This document shows, in pieces, positions 1 through 7,350 of a stretch of DNA of 64,000 bases. Source of the stretch: Streptomyces harbinensis (lineage in GTDB: Bacteria; Actinomycetota; Actinomycetes; Streptomycetales; Streptomycetaceae); assembly GCF_900116145.1 (NCBI RefSeq), contig NZ_FPAB01000001.1, forward strand, positions 807,135 through 871,134. Reading direction: 5' to 3'. Below the pieces are notes generated by a model. That model made no database searches, had not been told where the DNA came from, and worked only from the letters and a program-made list of their open reading frames with translations. Numbering within the stretch: the first letter of the stretch is position 1; every line of letters begins with the position of its first letter. A program made the position numbers and the translations under genes.

Positions 1-7
1 CGGCGAT

Positions 8-827
8 GTCGGCCCCGCACCTGCGGGGGTGTTCCGACATCCCCGCCGACCGGCCCCTGCCTGCCGGCGTCGGCCCCGCACCTGCGGGGGTGTTCCCGGC
101 GGCACCCCGATCTGCTCCACACACCGGGCGTCGGCCCCGCACCTGCGGGGGTGTTCCCCGCTCTGTGCCTGTTGGTGCTGTCGGCGCTGGCGTCGGCCCC
201 GCACCTGCGGGGGTGTTCCGTGGACGTCCGAGATGTTGCGCACGCCGGAGGGGTCGGCCCCGCACCTGCGGGGGTATTCCCGCGCTCTCCGAGCTGCGCT
301 CGGCGGGCCGCATGTCGGCCCCGCACCTGCGGGGATGTTCCCTCGGGCCGGGCGCACGTCTACGCAACGGCGCGGTCGGCCCCGCACCTGCGGAGGATGT
401 TCCCAGCCGATCGCGGGTGTCCACCCGCACAACGGTGTCGGCCCCGCACCTGCAGGGGTGTTCCACGGGTGCGGTCCTCTCCGGGCGGGGCGTCGGCGTC
501 GGCGCACCTGCGGGGGTGTTCCTCCGTGGTGGCCGCCGTGGTGGTGATGGTTGCGGTCGGCCCTGCACCTGCGGGGGTGTTCCCCGGGACGCGACCATCG
601 CGTGGCTGACGGCGATGTCAGCCCCGCACCTGCGGGGGTGTTCCGCTGATCTCCCTGGTCACCCTGGCCCGTGCCGCGTCGGCCCCGCACCTGCAGGGGT
701 GTTCCCGTCGCCGTGCACGAGGACGTCGTCGGCCGTCTGTCGGCCCCGCGCCTGCGGGGATGTTCCCGACCAACGCGCGACGCAGGTTCAGATGAACGTG
801 TCGGCCCCGCACCTGCGGGGAGGCACC
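8..827 (+). CRISPR. Type I-E-like CRISPR array, leader-distal part, 14 repeats
   Basis: Fourteen copies of a 28-nt repeat start at 8, 69, 130, 192, 253, 314, 375, 437, 498, 556, 617, 678, 739 and 800. Spacers are 33 nt (one, 158-191, is 34). The repeat core CCCCGC-ACCT-GCGGGG is the hairpin typical of type I-E repeats, and the orientation puts the leader to the left, outside the window. The first four repeats are identical. From about 253 onwards every repeat carries changes: one extra base in 375-403, three missing bases in 498-522, and a degenerate 3' end in the last copy (800-827). That gradient is expected at the old, trailer end of an array. Positions 1-7 are the tail of a further spacer. 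No cas gene lies to the right, so any cas operon must be upstream. Confidence 0.96.
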
Positions 828-868
828 TCGGCGCAGGCGAGGGATCGGGGCCGGCCCGCCGGTGTAGA

Positions 869-1057
869 TCAGCGGTGTGCTGCGAAGTGGACGAAGGGAG
901 CCCAGGCTTCTTGGCTGACTGTGAAGTGCGGGCGAGCGCTGTCCTTGGAGTCCCTGACGTGGATGGCCTGGTCGGCGATCGCGACTTCTACGCAGCTGTC
1001 GCCCTGGCTGCCGCTGTAGGTGGACTTGAACCAGGCGAGTTCCGTACCACCGCTCAT
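869..1057 (-). CDS. DUF397 domain-containing protein
   Basis: This 62-aa protein has the DUF397 signature: an aromatic-Lys-Ser start (AWFKSTYSGSQGDSCVEVA), a central VRDSKD segment and a terminal F-V-x-F stretch. DUF397 proteins in Streptomyces almost always sit beside an XRE/DUF5753 regulator and behave as small partners or toxin-like effectors of it (the WhiJ-type arrangement). Its ATG (1057-1055) overlaps the stop of the upstream XRE gene as ATGA, so the two are probably translationally coupled. Only about 40 bp separate its stop from the last CRISPR repeat. Confidence 0.93.
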   Translation of the reverse strand: MSGGTELAWFKSTYSGSQGDSCVEVAIADQAIHVRDSKDSARPHFTVSQEAWAPFVHFAAHR

Positions 1058-1923
1058 AGCTCTCCTCGCAGTCGTTCCAGCAGGTCCCGGGATGCGTTGG
1101 GGCTCAGGGCCTGCGAGCGCAGTGTTTCATAGCGCTGGCAGAGCAGACTCATCTCTTTTGCGTCGGAGATGAGACGTCCGTTTTCCTGTCCCTCTGAGTA
1201 GCCGAGTCGGCGGCCTTCCGGGGTTTCCAGAACCTGCAACGGTCCGTCCAGGCACGCGTGGAGGGCTCCGTCGAGCGGCACCAACTGGAGGCTCACGTTG
1301 CGCGGGGCGCTGCGTTCCAGCACGTGGTCGATCAGTTCGCGCATCACCTGGGCGTCGCCGAACCGCCGCCGGAACACGTGCTCTTCGACGATGAAGCTGA
1401 ACGGCACCGTGGGCCGTTCCCGCATCGTCTGCTGTCGGTCCATCCGGGCGGTCAGCTGCGCCTCCAGTTCCTCGTCGGTCCGCAGCGGGATCGTGCCCTC
1501 GAACACCGCCCGCGCGTACGCCTCCGATTGCAACAGGCCGGGTACCAGCCGGCACTCATACGTGCACAGACTCACCGCCTCCCGTTCCAGCCGGGCCCAG
1601 CGGCGGAACCAGGCCGCCAGACCGGCCTCGCCCCGGGTGAGGTGGCGGGCGGCCTTGCGCAGGGCTCCGGTGTTGCCGAGGGCCTCTTCCGCGCGTTCCA
1701 CGAAACCCGCGTCCGGCATCCGGCGGCCCAGTTCCACGGATTCCACGGTGTGCTTGGAGTACTGCACCCGGTTGGCGAGTTCGACGCGGCTCAGTCCGGC
1801 GTGTTCGCGCAGGTCCTGGACGACCGCGCCGAAGGTGCGGAGACTGTCGGATGGGTGGGGTTCGCGTTCCCCGTCCCCCGCCGGGGTCGCGGCCGGGGCC
1901 GTGTTCTGTTCGACGATGTCCAT
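1054..1923 (-). CDS. XRE-family HTH regulator with DUF5753 domain
   Basis: The 289-aa cytoplasmic protein begins with an N-terminal helix-turn-helix of XRE type (about residues 28-85, including LSRVELANRVQYSKHTVESV). A long C-terminal DUF5753 region follows, recognisable from YECRLVPGLLQSEAYARAVF and a later S-x-Q-x-VPLDGA-type strand. The ATG at 1923 is preceded by GGAGGAGGAAGG; the reading frame stays open further upstream but without such a site. It forms a unit with the downstream DUF397 gene (4-nt overlap) and is divergent from an ATP-binding gene at 2089. This is the common Streptomyces XRE/DUF397/ATPase triad linked to developmental control in WhiJ-like loci. The exact target is unknown. 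Confidence 0.93.
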   Translation of the reverse strand: MDIVEQNTAPAATPAGDGEREPHPSDSLRTFGAVVQDLREHAGLSRVELANRVQYSKHTVESVELGRRMPDAGFVERAEEALGNTGALRKAARHLTRGEAGLAAWFRRWARLEREAVSLCTYECRLVPGLLQSEAYARAVFEGTIPLRTDEELEAQLTARMDRQQTMRERPTVPFSFIVEEHVFRRRFGDAQVMRELIDHVLERSAPRNVSLQLVPLDGALHACLDGPLQVLETPEGRRLGYSEGQENGRLISDAKEMSLLCQRYETLRSQALSPNASRDLLERLRGEL

Positions 1924-2088
1924 GCGCGCCTTCCTCCTCCGCACCGCGACGGGTTCCGGGCGCCCCCGTACGCGTCCTCCAGCCTGATGACCTTGCCCGC
2001 GTACTGTCCACTCCGCGTGTGCGTACGTTGACGCCATGTACGGGGCGAATGGATCGCGCCAGGGTGAAATGGGCACCAGTCTGACGTC

Positions 2089-2538
2089 ATGAACGAAGTG
2101 ACTTCCCCTGTCGGCGCCCCTGTCCGGACCTTCACGCAGTTGTTCTCGTCCTCCTGGCGCGGGGCCCGGCTCGCCCGGCTGCTCGGGGTGGTCGAACTGC
2201 GCGCCTGGGGCGCCCCGCAGGACCTCCGGGAGCGGGCCGAGATCGTCGTCGCCGAGCTGGCCACCAACGCCGTCCAGCACGGCCGGCTGCCCGGCCGGGA
2301 CTTCCGGCTCGGGCTGTTCTTCGCGCCGTCGGCCGGTTGTCTGCGCGTCGAGGTCACCGATGCCCGGGGGGACGTGTACCCGCAGGTCCCGCCGGTCGTC
2401 GGTGATCTCGACGAACTGCTGCCCTGTGGGCGCGGGCTGTCGCTGGTCGCGGCGCTCAGCGACCACTGGGACGCGGTGCCGTACCCGCCGAGCGGGAAGA
2501 CCGTACGGGCCGTGCTCTCGTCACCGGGTGGCCGTTGA
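2089..2538 (+). CDS. ATP-binding protein, anti-sigma-factor-like (HATPase_c_2)
   Basis: This 149-aa protein has the GHKL ATPase fold: an N-box (VVAELATNAVQHG, about residues 52-64), a G1-like EVTDARGD (about 88-95) and a G2-like GRGLSLV (about 115-121). It has no histidine-phosphotransfer domain, so it is a stand-alone RsbW/SpoIIAB-like ATPase rather than a sensor kinase. It is transcribed divergently from the XRE/DUF397 pair with about 165 bp between starts. Such orphan ATPases beside XRE/DUF397 pairs are abundant in streptomycetes. Whether this one binds a sigma factor or modulates the XRE protein cannot be read from sequence. Confidence 0.9.
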   Translation: MNEVTSPVGAPVRTFTQLFSSSWRGARLARLLGVVELRAWGAPQDLRERAEIVVAELATNAVQHGRLPGRDFRLGLFFAPSAGCLRVEVTDARGDVYPQVPPVVGDLDELLPCGRGLSLVAALSDHWDAVPYPPSGKTVRAVLSSPGGR

Positions 2539-2586
2539 GCGCCGTGGGCGAGGAGGCGGTCCGGAGCGCCACCGCGCTGAACGTTC

Positions 2587-4890
2587 TCAAGCGATGTGTT
2601 TCTGCGTGGACTTGACGGTGTTCACCGCCGTGTGGCGGGCGAGGTGTCCGGCGAGGGCTTCGCCCTCGACGTCCACGGTGGGGACGAGCCGGTCCAGTGC
2701 CCGGGGCATCCACCAGATGTGCCGGCCGACGATGAGCATGACGGCGGGCACGATCAGCATGCGGACCAGGAACGCGTCGACCAGGACGCCGATGGCCAGG
2801 GCGAAGCCGATGGTCTTGAGGATGATGTCGTCGGTGAGGGTGAAGCCCGCGAACACGCCGACCATGATGAGGGCGGCGGCGCCCACGACACGGGCGCTGT
2901 GGGTGAATCCGTCGATCACCGCCTGCCGTGCCGGGACGCCGTGGACGTACGCCTCCCGCATGCGGGTGACGAGGAAAACCTCGTAGTCCATCGCCAGGCC
3001 GAACAGGATGCCGGTGAGCAGGATCGGCAGCAGGAACAGGACGGGGCCGGTGGCGTCGAGTCCGATCAGTGTGTTGAGCCAGCCCCACTGGAAGACGGCG
3101 ACGGTCGCGCCGAGGGAAGCGCCGACGGAGAAGAGGAAGCCGAGGGCGGCCTTCAGCGGAACCCAGATGGAGCGGAAGACGGCGATGAGCAGGACGACGG
3201 CCAAGCCCACGACGACGGCGAGGTAGAGCGGGAAGACGTCGATGAGTGCGTTGGAGATGTCGACATCGACGGCGGTGAGGCCGGTGACCATCGCGCGGGC
3301 TCCGGTGTGGTCGGGCAGGTCCGCGAGTGCGGCGCGGAGGTCGGCGACGAGGTCCTTGGTGGTGCGGTCCGACGGCCCGGCGACGGGGATCACCGTGAGC
3401 GTCGCGAGCCGCGCCGTTTCCAGTTGCTGGGTGTAGGTGTGGAGCGCTTCCGGGCTGTCGCCGGTCAGGGCCGGGATGACGGCGGCGACGTGGGAGTCGT
3501 CCCGGGCGGCCAGGGCGTGCAGGCTCTCGGTGGCGGTGTCGACGGCGGCGGCCGGGTCGCGGGCCTCGTCGGTGTCGATGACGACGAGCAGCGGGCCGTT
3601 GGCCCCGGCGGTGAAGTGTTCAGAGATGAGGTCGTAGGCGATGCGCGCGTCGCTGTCGGCGGGTTTGGTGCTGTCGCCGGGGAGGGCGAGTTGCAGGGAC
3701 GCCGCCGGGAGGGCGGCGACGGCGGCGAGCGCGATGCCCGCCACGAGTGCGGACCGGCGGTGCCGGGCGAGTCCTTCGGCCCAGCGGCGGCCGAGGGTAC
3801 GGGGCGCGGCGGCGGGGACGGCGGAGGTGTCGGCGGTCTGGGGCGCGGTGGCGGTGGGCTGCGCCGGGGTTCGGGTGCGGCGGCCGGTGGCGCGGGGGCC
3901 GGTGAAGCCGAGGAGCGCGGGCAGCAGGGTGAGGGCGACGAGGACGGCGACGGCCACGGTGAACGCCCCGGCCAGGCCCATCTCGGTGAGGAAGCCGATG
4001 CCGCACACCGCGAGCCCGACGAGCGCGATGATGACGGTGAGGCCGGCGAACACCACGGCCGAGCCTGCGGTGCCCACGGCGCGGCCGGCCGCTTCGTCCA
4101 GCGGGCGGCCCCGGCGGACCTCGGCCTGGTAGCGGGACAGGATGAACAGCGCGTAGTCGATGCCGACCGCCAGTCCGAGCATGGTGCCGAGTGCGGGGGT
4201 CGTGGTGCCGAGTTCGGCGAAGCCGGTCAGGGTGGCGATGGCGGCCACGCCGATGCCGACGCCGACCAGCGCGGTCAGCAGCGGCATCCCGGCGGCGACG
4301 AGCGAGCCGAAGGTGAGGGCGAGCACCACGAAGGCGAGTGCGATGCCGATGGCTTCGGCCAGGGCGCCGTCCATCTCGATGCCGAGCACGTCGCCGCCGA
4401 TGGCGACCGTCAGGCCGGCCTCCTCGGCGACGGTGCGGGCGGCTTCGAGGGCGTCGCGGTCGGCCGGGGTCAGGTCGGCCGCGCCGTGCGCGTAGCCGAC
4501 GGAGACGTAGCCGGTACGGCCGTCCTCGCTGATCGTGCCGGTGGTGAACGGGTCGAGGACCGATACGACGTTGTCCGTCGTCAGCACGGCGAGGGCGTCG
4601 GTCATGGCCTGCCTGCCGGCCGGGTCGGTGAGCGTCGCGCCGTCCGGTGCCCGGAACACGACCCGGGCGGTCGCGCCGTCGGGGGCGGCGGTGGGGTCGC
4701 GGTCCTTGATGAGGTCGAACGCCTCGGTGGATTCGAGTCCTGACAGTTCGAAGGCGTCATGTGTCTTGCCCGACAGGGTCGCCGCTCCCCCGGCGAGGGC
4801 GAGGAGCAGCACGGCCCAGATTCCCACCACGGTCCACCGGCGCCGGAACGACCAGCGTCCGAGCCTGAACAACTGCCATGCCATGCCCAT
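2587..4890 (-). CDS. MMPL-family (RND-type) membrane transporter
   Basis: The 767-aa integral membrane protein has the MMPL architecture: one N-terminal helix, a periplasmic-type loop, five clustered helices, a proline/threonine-rich cytoplasmic linker (about residues 330-360), then the same pattern repeated. The duplicated helix-4-type motifs GIDYALFILSRY and AMDYEVFLVTRM carry the aspartates used in proton relay by MmpL3-like transporters. Members export lipids, siderophores or drugs; no lipid-synthesis gene is adjacent here. It is divergent from a TetR regulator at 5034, and the shared 143-bp region holds a perfect operator-like palindrome. Expression is therefore probably repressed by that TetR protein and induced by an unknown ligand. 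An alternative start is the ATG 6 nt inside. Confidence 0.93.
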   Translation of the reverse strand: MGMAWQLFRLGRWSFRRRWTVVGIWAVLLLALAGGAATLSGKTHDAFELSGLESTEAFDLIKDRDPTAAPDGATARVVFRAPDGATLTDPAGRQAMTDALAVLTTDNVVSVLDPFTTGTISEDGRTGYVSVGYAHGAADLTPADRDALEAARTVAEEAGLTVAIGGDVLGIEMDGALAEAIGIALAFVVLALTFGSLVAAGMPLLTALVGVGIGVAAIATLTGFAELGTTTPALGTMLGLAVGIDYALFILSRYQAEVRRGRPLDEAAGRAVGTAGSAVVFAGLTVIIALVGLAVCGIGFLTEMGLAGAFTVAVAVLVALTLLPALLGFTGPRATGRRTRTPAQPTATAPQTADTSAVPAAAPRTLGRRWAEGLARHRRSALVAGIALAAVAALPAASLQLALPGDSTKPADSDARIAYDLISEHFTAGANGPLLVVIDTDEARDPAAAVDTATESLHALAARDDSHVAAVIPALTGDSPEALHTYTQQLETARLATLTVIPVAGPSDRTTKDLVADLRAALADLPDHTGARAMVTGLTAVDVDISNALIDVFPLYLAVVVGLAVVLLIAVFRSIWVPLKAALGFLFSVGASLGATVAVFQWGWLNTLIGLDATGPVLFLLPILLTGILFGLAMDYEVFLVTRMREAYVHGVPARQAVIDGFTHSARVVGAAALIMVGVFAGFTLTDDIILKTIGFALAIGVLVDAFLVRMLIVPAVMLIVGRHIWWMPRALDRLVPTVDVEGEALAGHLARHTAVNTVKSTQKHIA

Positions 4891-4936
4891 TCCTCCTGCC
4901 GGGTCGGCGACGTGTTCCGCCGCTGGGCAGACCGTA

Positions 4937-4968
4937 CCGTAAAAATATCCGGCTGGATATTTTTACGG
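4937..4968. promoter_or_regulatory. Perfect inverted repeat, probable TetR operator
   Basis: Two 14-nt arms (CCGTAAAAATATCC and its exact complement) flank the 4-nt spacer GGCT, giving a 32-bp site of very low G+C in a high-GC genome. It lies 46 bp upstream of the MMPL start (4890) and 65 bp upstream of the tetR start (5034). This is the expected place for a TetR-family repressor to control both promoters. Confidence 0.85.
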
Positions 4969-5033
4969 CCGTGGCCATAGGATCGAGCGGGCCGCGCCGG
5001 ACCGGCCGGGCGAGTGCTGTGGAGAGGTGAGCC

Positions 5034-5663
5034 ATGACCGACCGGAACCCCCGGCAGGAGGGCGCGGCGAAGCGGGGCAAGTACGCGAAGGGCCTGGCGC
5101 GGCGGCAGCAGATCATCGACGAGGTGCTGACCGTCTACGACCGGCTGGGCTTCGAGGGCACGTCGCTGCGGGCGGTCGCGGAGGCGATCGGCGTGACGCA
5201 CCCGGTGCTCAAGCACCATTTCGGCACCCGCGAACAGCTCTTCCTGGAGGTGCTCCAGGAGTACGACCGCCGCTTCCTCGACTCCCCCGACGCGGACGAC
5301 GGCACTTTCGTCGATCTCGTCCGGCGGTCGGCCGAGCACAGCATGCGGGTGCCAGGGCTGATGGCCCTGTTGAACGGCATGGTGGCGCACGCGCTGGAGG
5401 CCGGGAACGACCGCTCGCGGGCGCACTTCTCCGAGCGGTACGCCGATCTCCGGGGGAAGATCCAGTCCCTCCTCGAAGCGGGCCGGGCGGCGGGAACCGT
5501 ACGGTCGGACATCCCGCTGGACGAGGCCGCCTCGCTGGTCCTCGCGGCGGCGGACGGGCTCAGCACCCAGTGGCTGCTCGACGGAAGCGCCGACCTCAAG
5601 AACGGTCTGCTGCTGCTGGAACGCCTTCTCGCGCCGCCGGCCGGCCGGGCGCCGGCGTCCTGA
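5034..5663 (+). CDS. TetR/AcrR-family transcriptional regulator
   Basis: The 209-aa protein has an N-terminal TetR HTH (about residues 22-68) with FEGTSLRAVAEAIGVTHPVLKHHFGTREQLF, given here as the segments FEGTSLRAVAEAIGVT and LKHHFGTREQLF. A helical ligand-binding domain follows with the TetR_C pattern. The ATG is preceded by GAGAGGTG. It is divergent from the MMPL exporter gene and separated from it by a perfect inverted repeat. The likely role is local repressor of the exporter and of itself. The inducer is not predictable. Confidence 0.93.
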   Translation: MTDRNPRQEGAAKRGKYAKGLARRQQIIDEVLTVYDRLGFEGTSLRAVAEAIGVTHPVLKHHFGTREQLFLEVLQEYDRRFLDSPDADDGTFVDLVRRSAEHSMRVPGLMALLNGMVAHALEAGNDRSRAHFSERYADLRGKIQSLLEAGRAAGTVRSDIPLDEAASLVLAAADGLSTQWLLDGSADLKNGLLLLERLLAPPAGRAPAS

Positions 5664-5743
5664 CGGGAGCTGGGGAAGGCCGCCGGCGGATCCGGCATGG
5701 CGGCGGCGGGGACAGTTCGACTCCACCGGCTGCTTCTTCTGAT

Positions 5744-5894
5744 TCTTTAGTGAAAATTTGAGCCATAAGACAGGGGCAAGCAAGGGAGTCCTCATCTGCG
5801 CACTCCGCCGCTTCGAACCGCTATCGTGCGGTATGGCACCGGCTTGATAGGTGCCGGTCAAGCGGAGCTGCTCACTCCTCGTTTTCACTAAAGA
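5744..5894. repeat. 151-bp element with 13-bp terminal inverted repeats (MITE-like)
   Basis: Terminal inverted repeats TCTTTAGTGAAAA (5744-5756) and its exact complement (5882-5894) bound the element. Inside, complementary segments are nested in order: GGAGT (5785-5789) with ACTCC (5874-5878), CTCC..GCTT (5803-5813) with AAGCGGAG (5860-5867), and GGCACC (5835-5840) with GGTGCC (5850-5855). The whole element can fold into one long hairpin. There is no ORF inside and no clear target-site duplication. It fills most of the 395-bp gap between tetR and the NlpC-like gene. It could be a miniature transposable element or a structured regulatory or terminator sequence. Confidence 0.6.
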
Positions 5895-6058
5895 TTGACT
5901 CGCTCTGAGCGACGCCGAATGATGCTCCTGCGTGACCAGCCGTCACATCTGCACCGGGCGCGCACACAAGCCCCACCCAGCGCGCAGGTCATGCACCGGT
6001 CCCGCCAAGCGGGCGGGCCGAGCGCTTTCCGCCATCTGTCACACGGGGAGTACCAGTC

Positions 6059-7348
6059 ATGTCCACCCAACACGCCCTGAATCGCGCGCTGGCCGGTACG
6101 GCCGTCGCGCTGCTGCTCACCGGCGGCCTCGCCGCCGCACCGGCGTTCGCCTCGGGCGACGACGTTCCGCCGTCCGCCGCCGCCATCGACAAGGGCGGCG
6201 CCGGTCAGGGCGCGCCCGCCGAGTTCTCCACCTTCGCCGTCGGGCCGCAGATCACCCGTACCGAGGTGATCAACCGGGCGGCGAACTGGGTCGGCAGAGG
6301 ACTCCAGTACAGCTGGACCAACACCTACCAGGGGTACCGCACCGACTGCTCCGGCTATGTGTCGATGGCCTGGAAGCTCGGCACCCCCGGGCTCGACACC
6401 ACCAGCTTCGTGCCCAGGGGTTACGCCTCCTGGATAAGCAAGGACGCCCTGAAGCCCGGCGACGCGCTGCTCAACGACGCGGCGGGCGCCAGCGGTCACA
6501 TCGTGCTGTTCGCCGGCTGGACGGACGCGTCGAAGAGTGCGTACCGGGGGTACGAGTTCACCGGCAGCGGGGTGCACTACCGGACGATTCCGTACCCGTA
6601 CTACTCGGGGTACGGGACGTTCAGGCCGGTCCGCAACAACAGCATCGTGGATGACGTCACCCCGCCGGCTCCGGTGGATCCGGGGCCGGACAATGTCGGG
6701 ATCTACCGGCCGTCCACCAGCGAGTTCCATCTGCGCAAGGACGACGGGAGCCTGCTGAAGATCAAGTGGGGCACGACGGGCGATATCCCGGTCTCGGGGA
6801 ACTGGGACGGGGGTCATCTGGAGAACGTCGGGATCTACCGGCCGTCCACCAGCACCTTCCACCTCCGCAAGGACGACGGCGGGCTGATCGAGCTGAAGTA
6901 CGGCACCACCGGGGACATCCCGATCTCCGGGGACTGGGACGGCGGACACGCGGGGAACGTCGGGATCTACCGGCCGTCCACGAACGAGTTCCATCTGCGG
7001 ATGGATGATGGCAAGACCCGGGTGATCAAGTACGGCACCACCGGCGACATCCCCATCACCGGGAACTGGGACGGCGGACACGCCAGCAACATCGGCATCT
7101 ACCGGCCTTCGACGGGCGAGTTCCATCTGCGGATGGACGACGGCAAGACCCGGGTGATCAAGTACGGCACCACCGGCGACAAGCCCGTCTCCGCCAACTG
7201 GGACGGCGGGCATGCCGGGAACGTCGGGATCTACCGGCCGTCCACGAACGAGTTCCATCTGCGGATGGACGACGGCAAAACCCGCGTCATCAAGTGGGGC
7301 ACCACCGGCGACATCCCCGTCGCCGGCAACTGGGACGCACGCGGCTGA
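6059..7348 (+). CDS. Secreted NlpC/P60-like protein with five C-terminal tandem repeats
   Basis: The 429-aa protein starts with a Sec signal peptide (hydrophobic LAGTAVALLLTGGLAAAPAF, cleavage after about residue 31). Residues about 66-200 resemble an NlpC/P60-type papain-fold domain, with Cys in TDCSGYVSMAWKLG (C97) and His in GHIVLFAGW (H147). That suggests peptidoglycan or peptide-amide hydrolysis outside the cell. Residues about 211-429 are five repeats of about 43 aa, each with NVGIYRPST, FHLRxDDG, GTTGDIP and GNWDGGH, like FG-GAP/VCBS-type blades that could bind wall or substrate. Repeats three to five are nearly identical also at DNA level, suggesting recent duplication. It is preceded by a GGGGAG-type ribosome site and stands alone on this strand. 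Confidence 0.88.
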   Translation: MSTQHALNRALAGTAVALLLTGGLAAAPAFASGDDVPPSAAAIDKGGAGQGAPAEFSTFAVGPQITRTEVINRAANWVGRGLQYSWTNTYQGYRTDCSGYVSMAWKLGTPGLDTTSFVPRGYASWISKDALKPGDALLNDAAGASGHIVLFAGWTDASKSAYRGYEFTGSGVHYRTIPYPYYSGYGTFRPVRNNSIVDDVTPPAPVDPGPDNVGIYRPSTSEFHLRKDDGSLLKIKWGTTGDIPVSGNWDGGHLENVGIYRPSTSTFHLRKDDGGLIELKYGTTGDIPISGDWDGGHAGNVGIYRPSTNEFHLRMDDGKTRVIKYGTTGDIPITGNWDGGHASNIGIYRPSTGEFHLRMDDGKTRVIKYGTTGDKPVSANWDGGHAGNVGIYRPSTNEFHLRMDDGKTRVIKWGTTGDIPVAGNWDARG

Positions 7349-7350
7349 GG

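Noticed and set aside
584..624. Similarity between the spacer tail ending at 616 and the partial spacer at 1-7
   Set aside because: Only seven bases (CGGCGAT) can be compared; too short to claim a duplicated spacer.
6..1019. Long plus-strand frames of 337, 172 and 152 codons across the CRISPR array
   Set aside because: They translate the repeats (PAPAGVF-like periodicity) and have no ribosome site or family; they are artefacts of the array.
2596..4743. 715-codon plus-strand frame opposite the MMPL gene
   Set aside because: Antisense shadow of a clear transporter gene; composition is Gly/Glu/Arg/His-rich without domain features.
5744..5894. Reading the inverted-repeat element as a complete insertion sequence
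   Set aside because: It has no transposase frame and is only 151 bp, so at most a MITE or a remnant.
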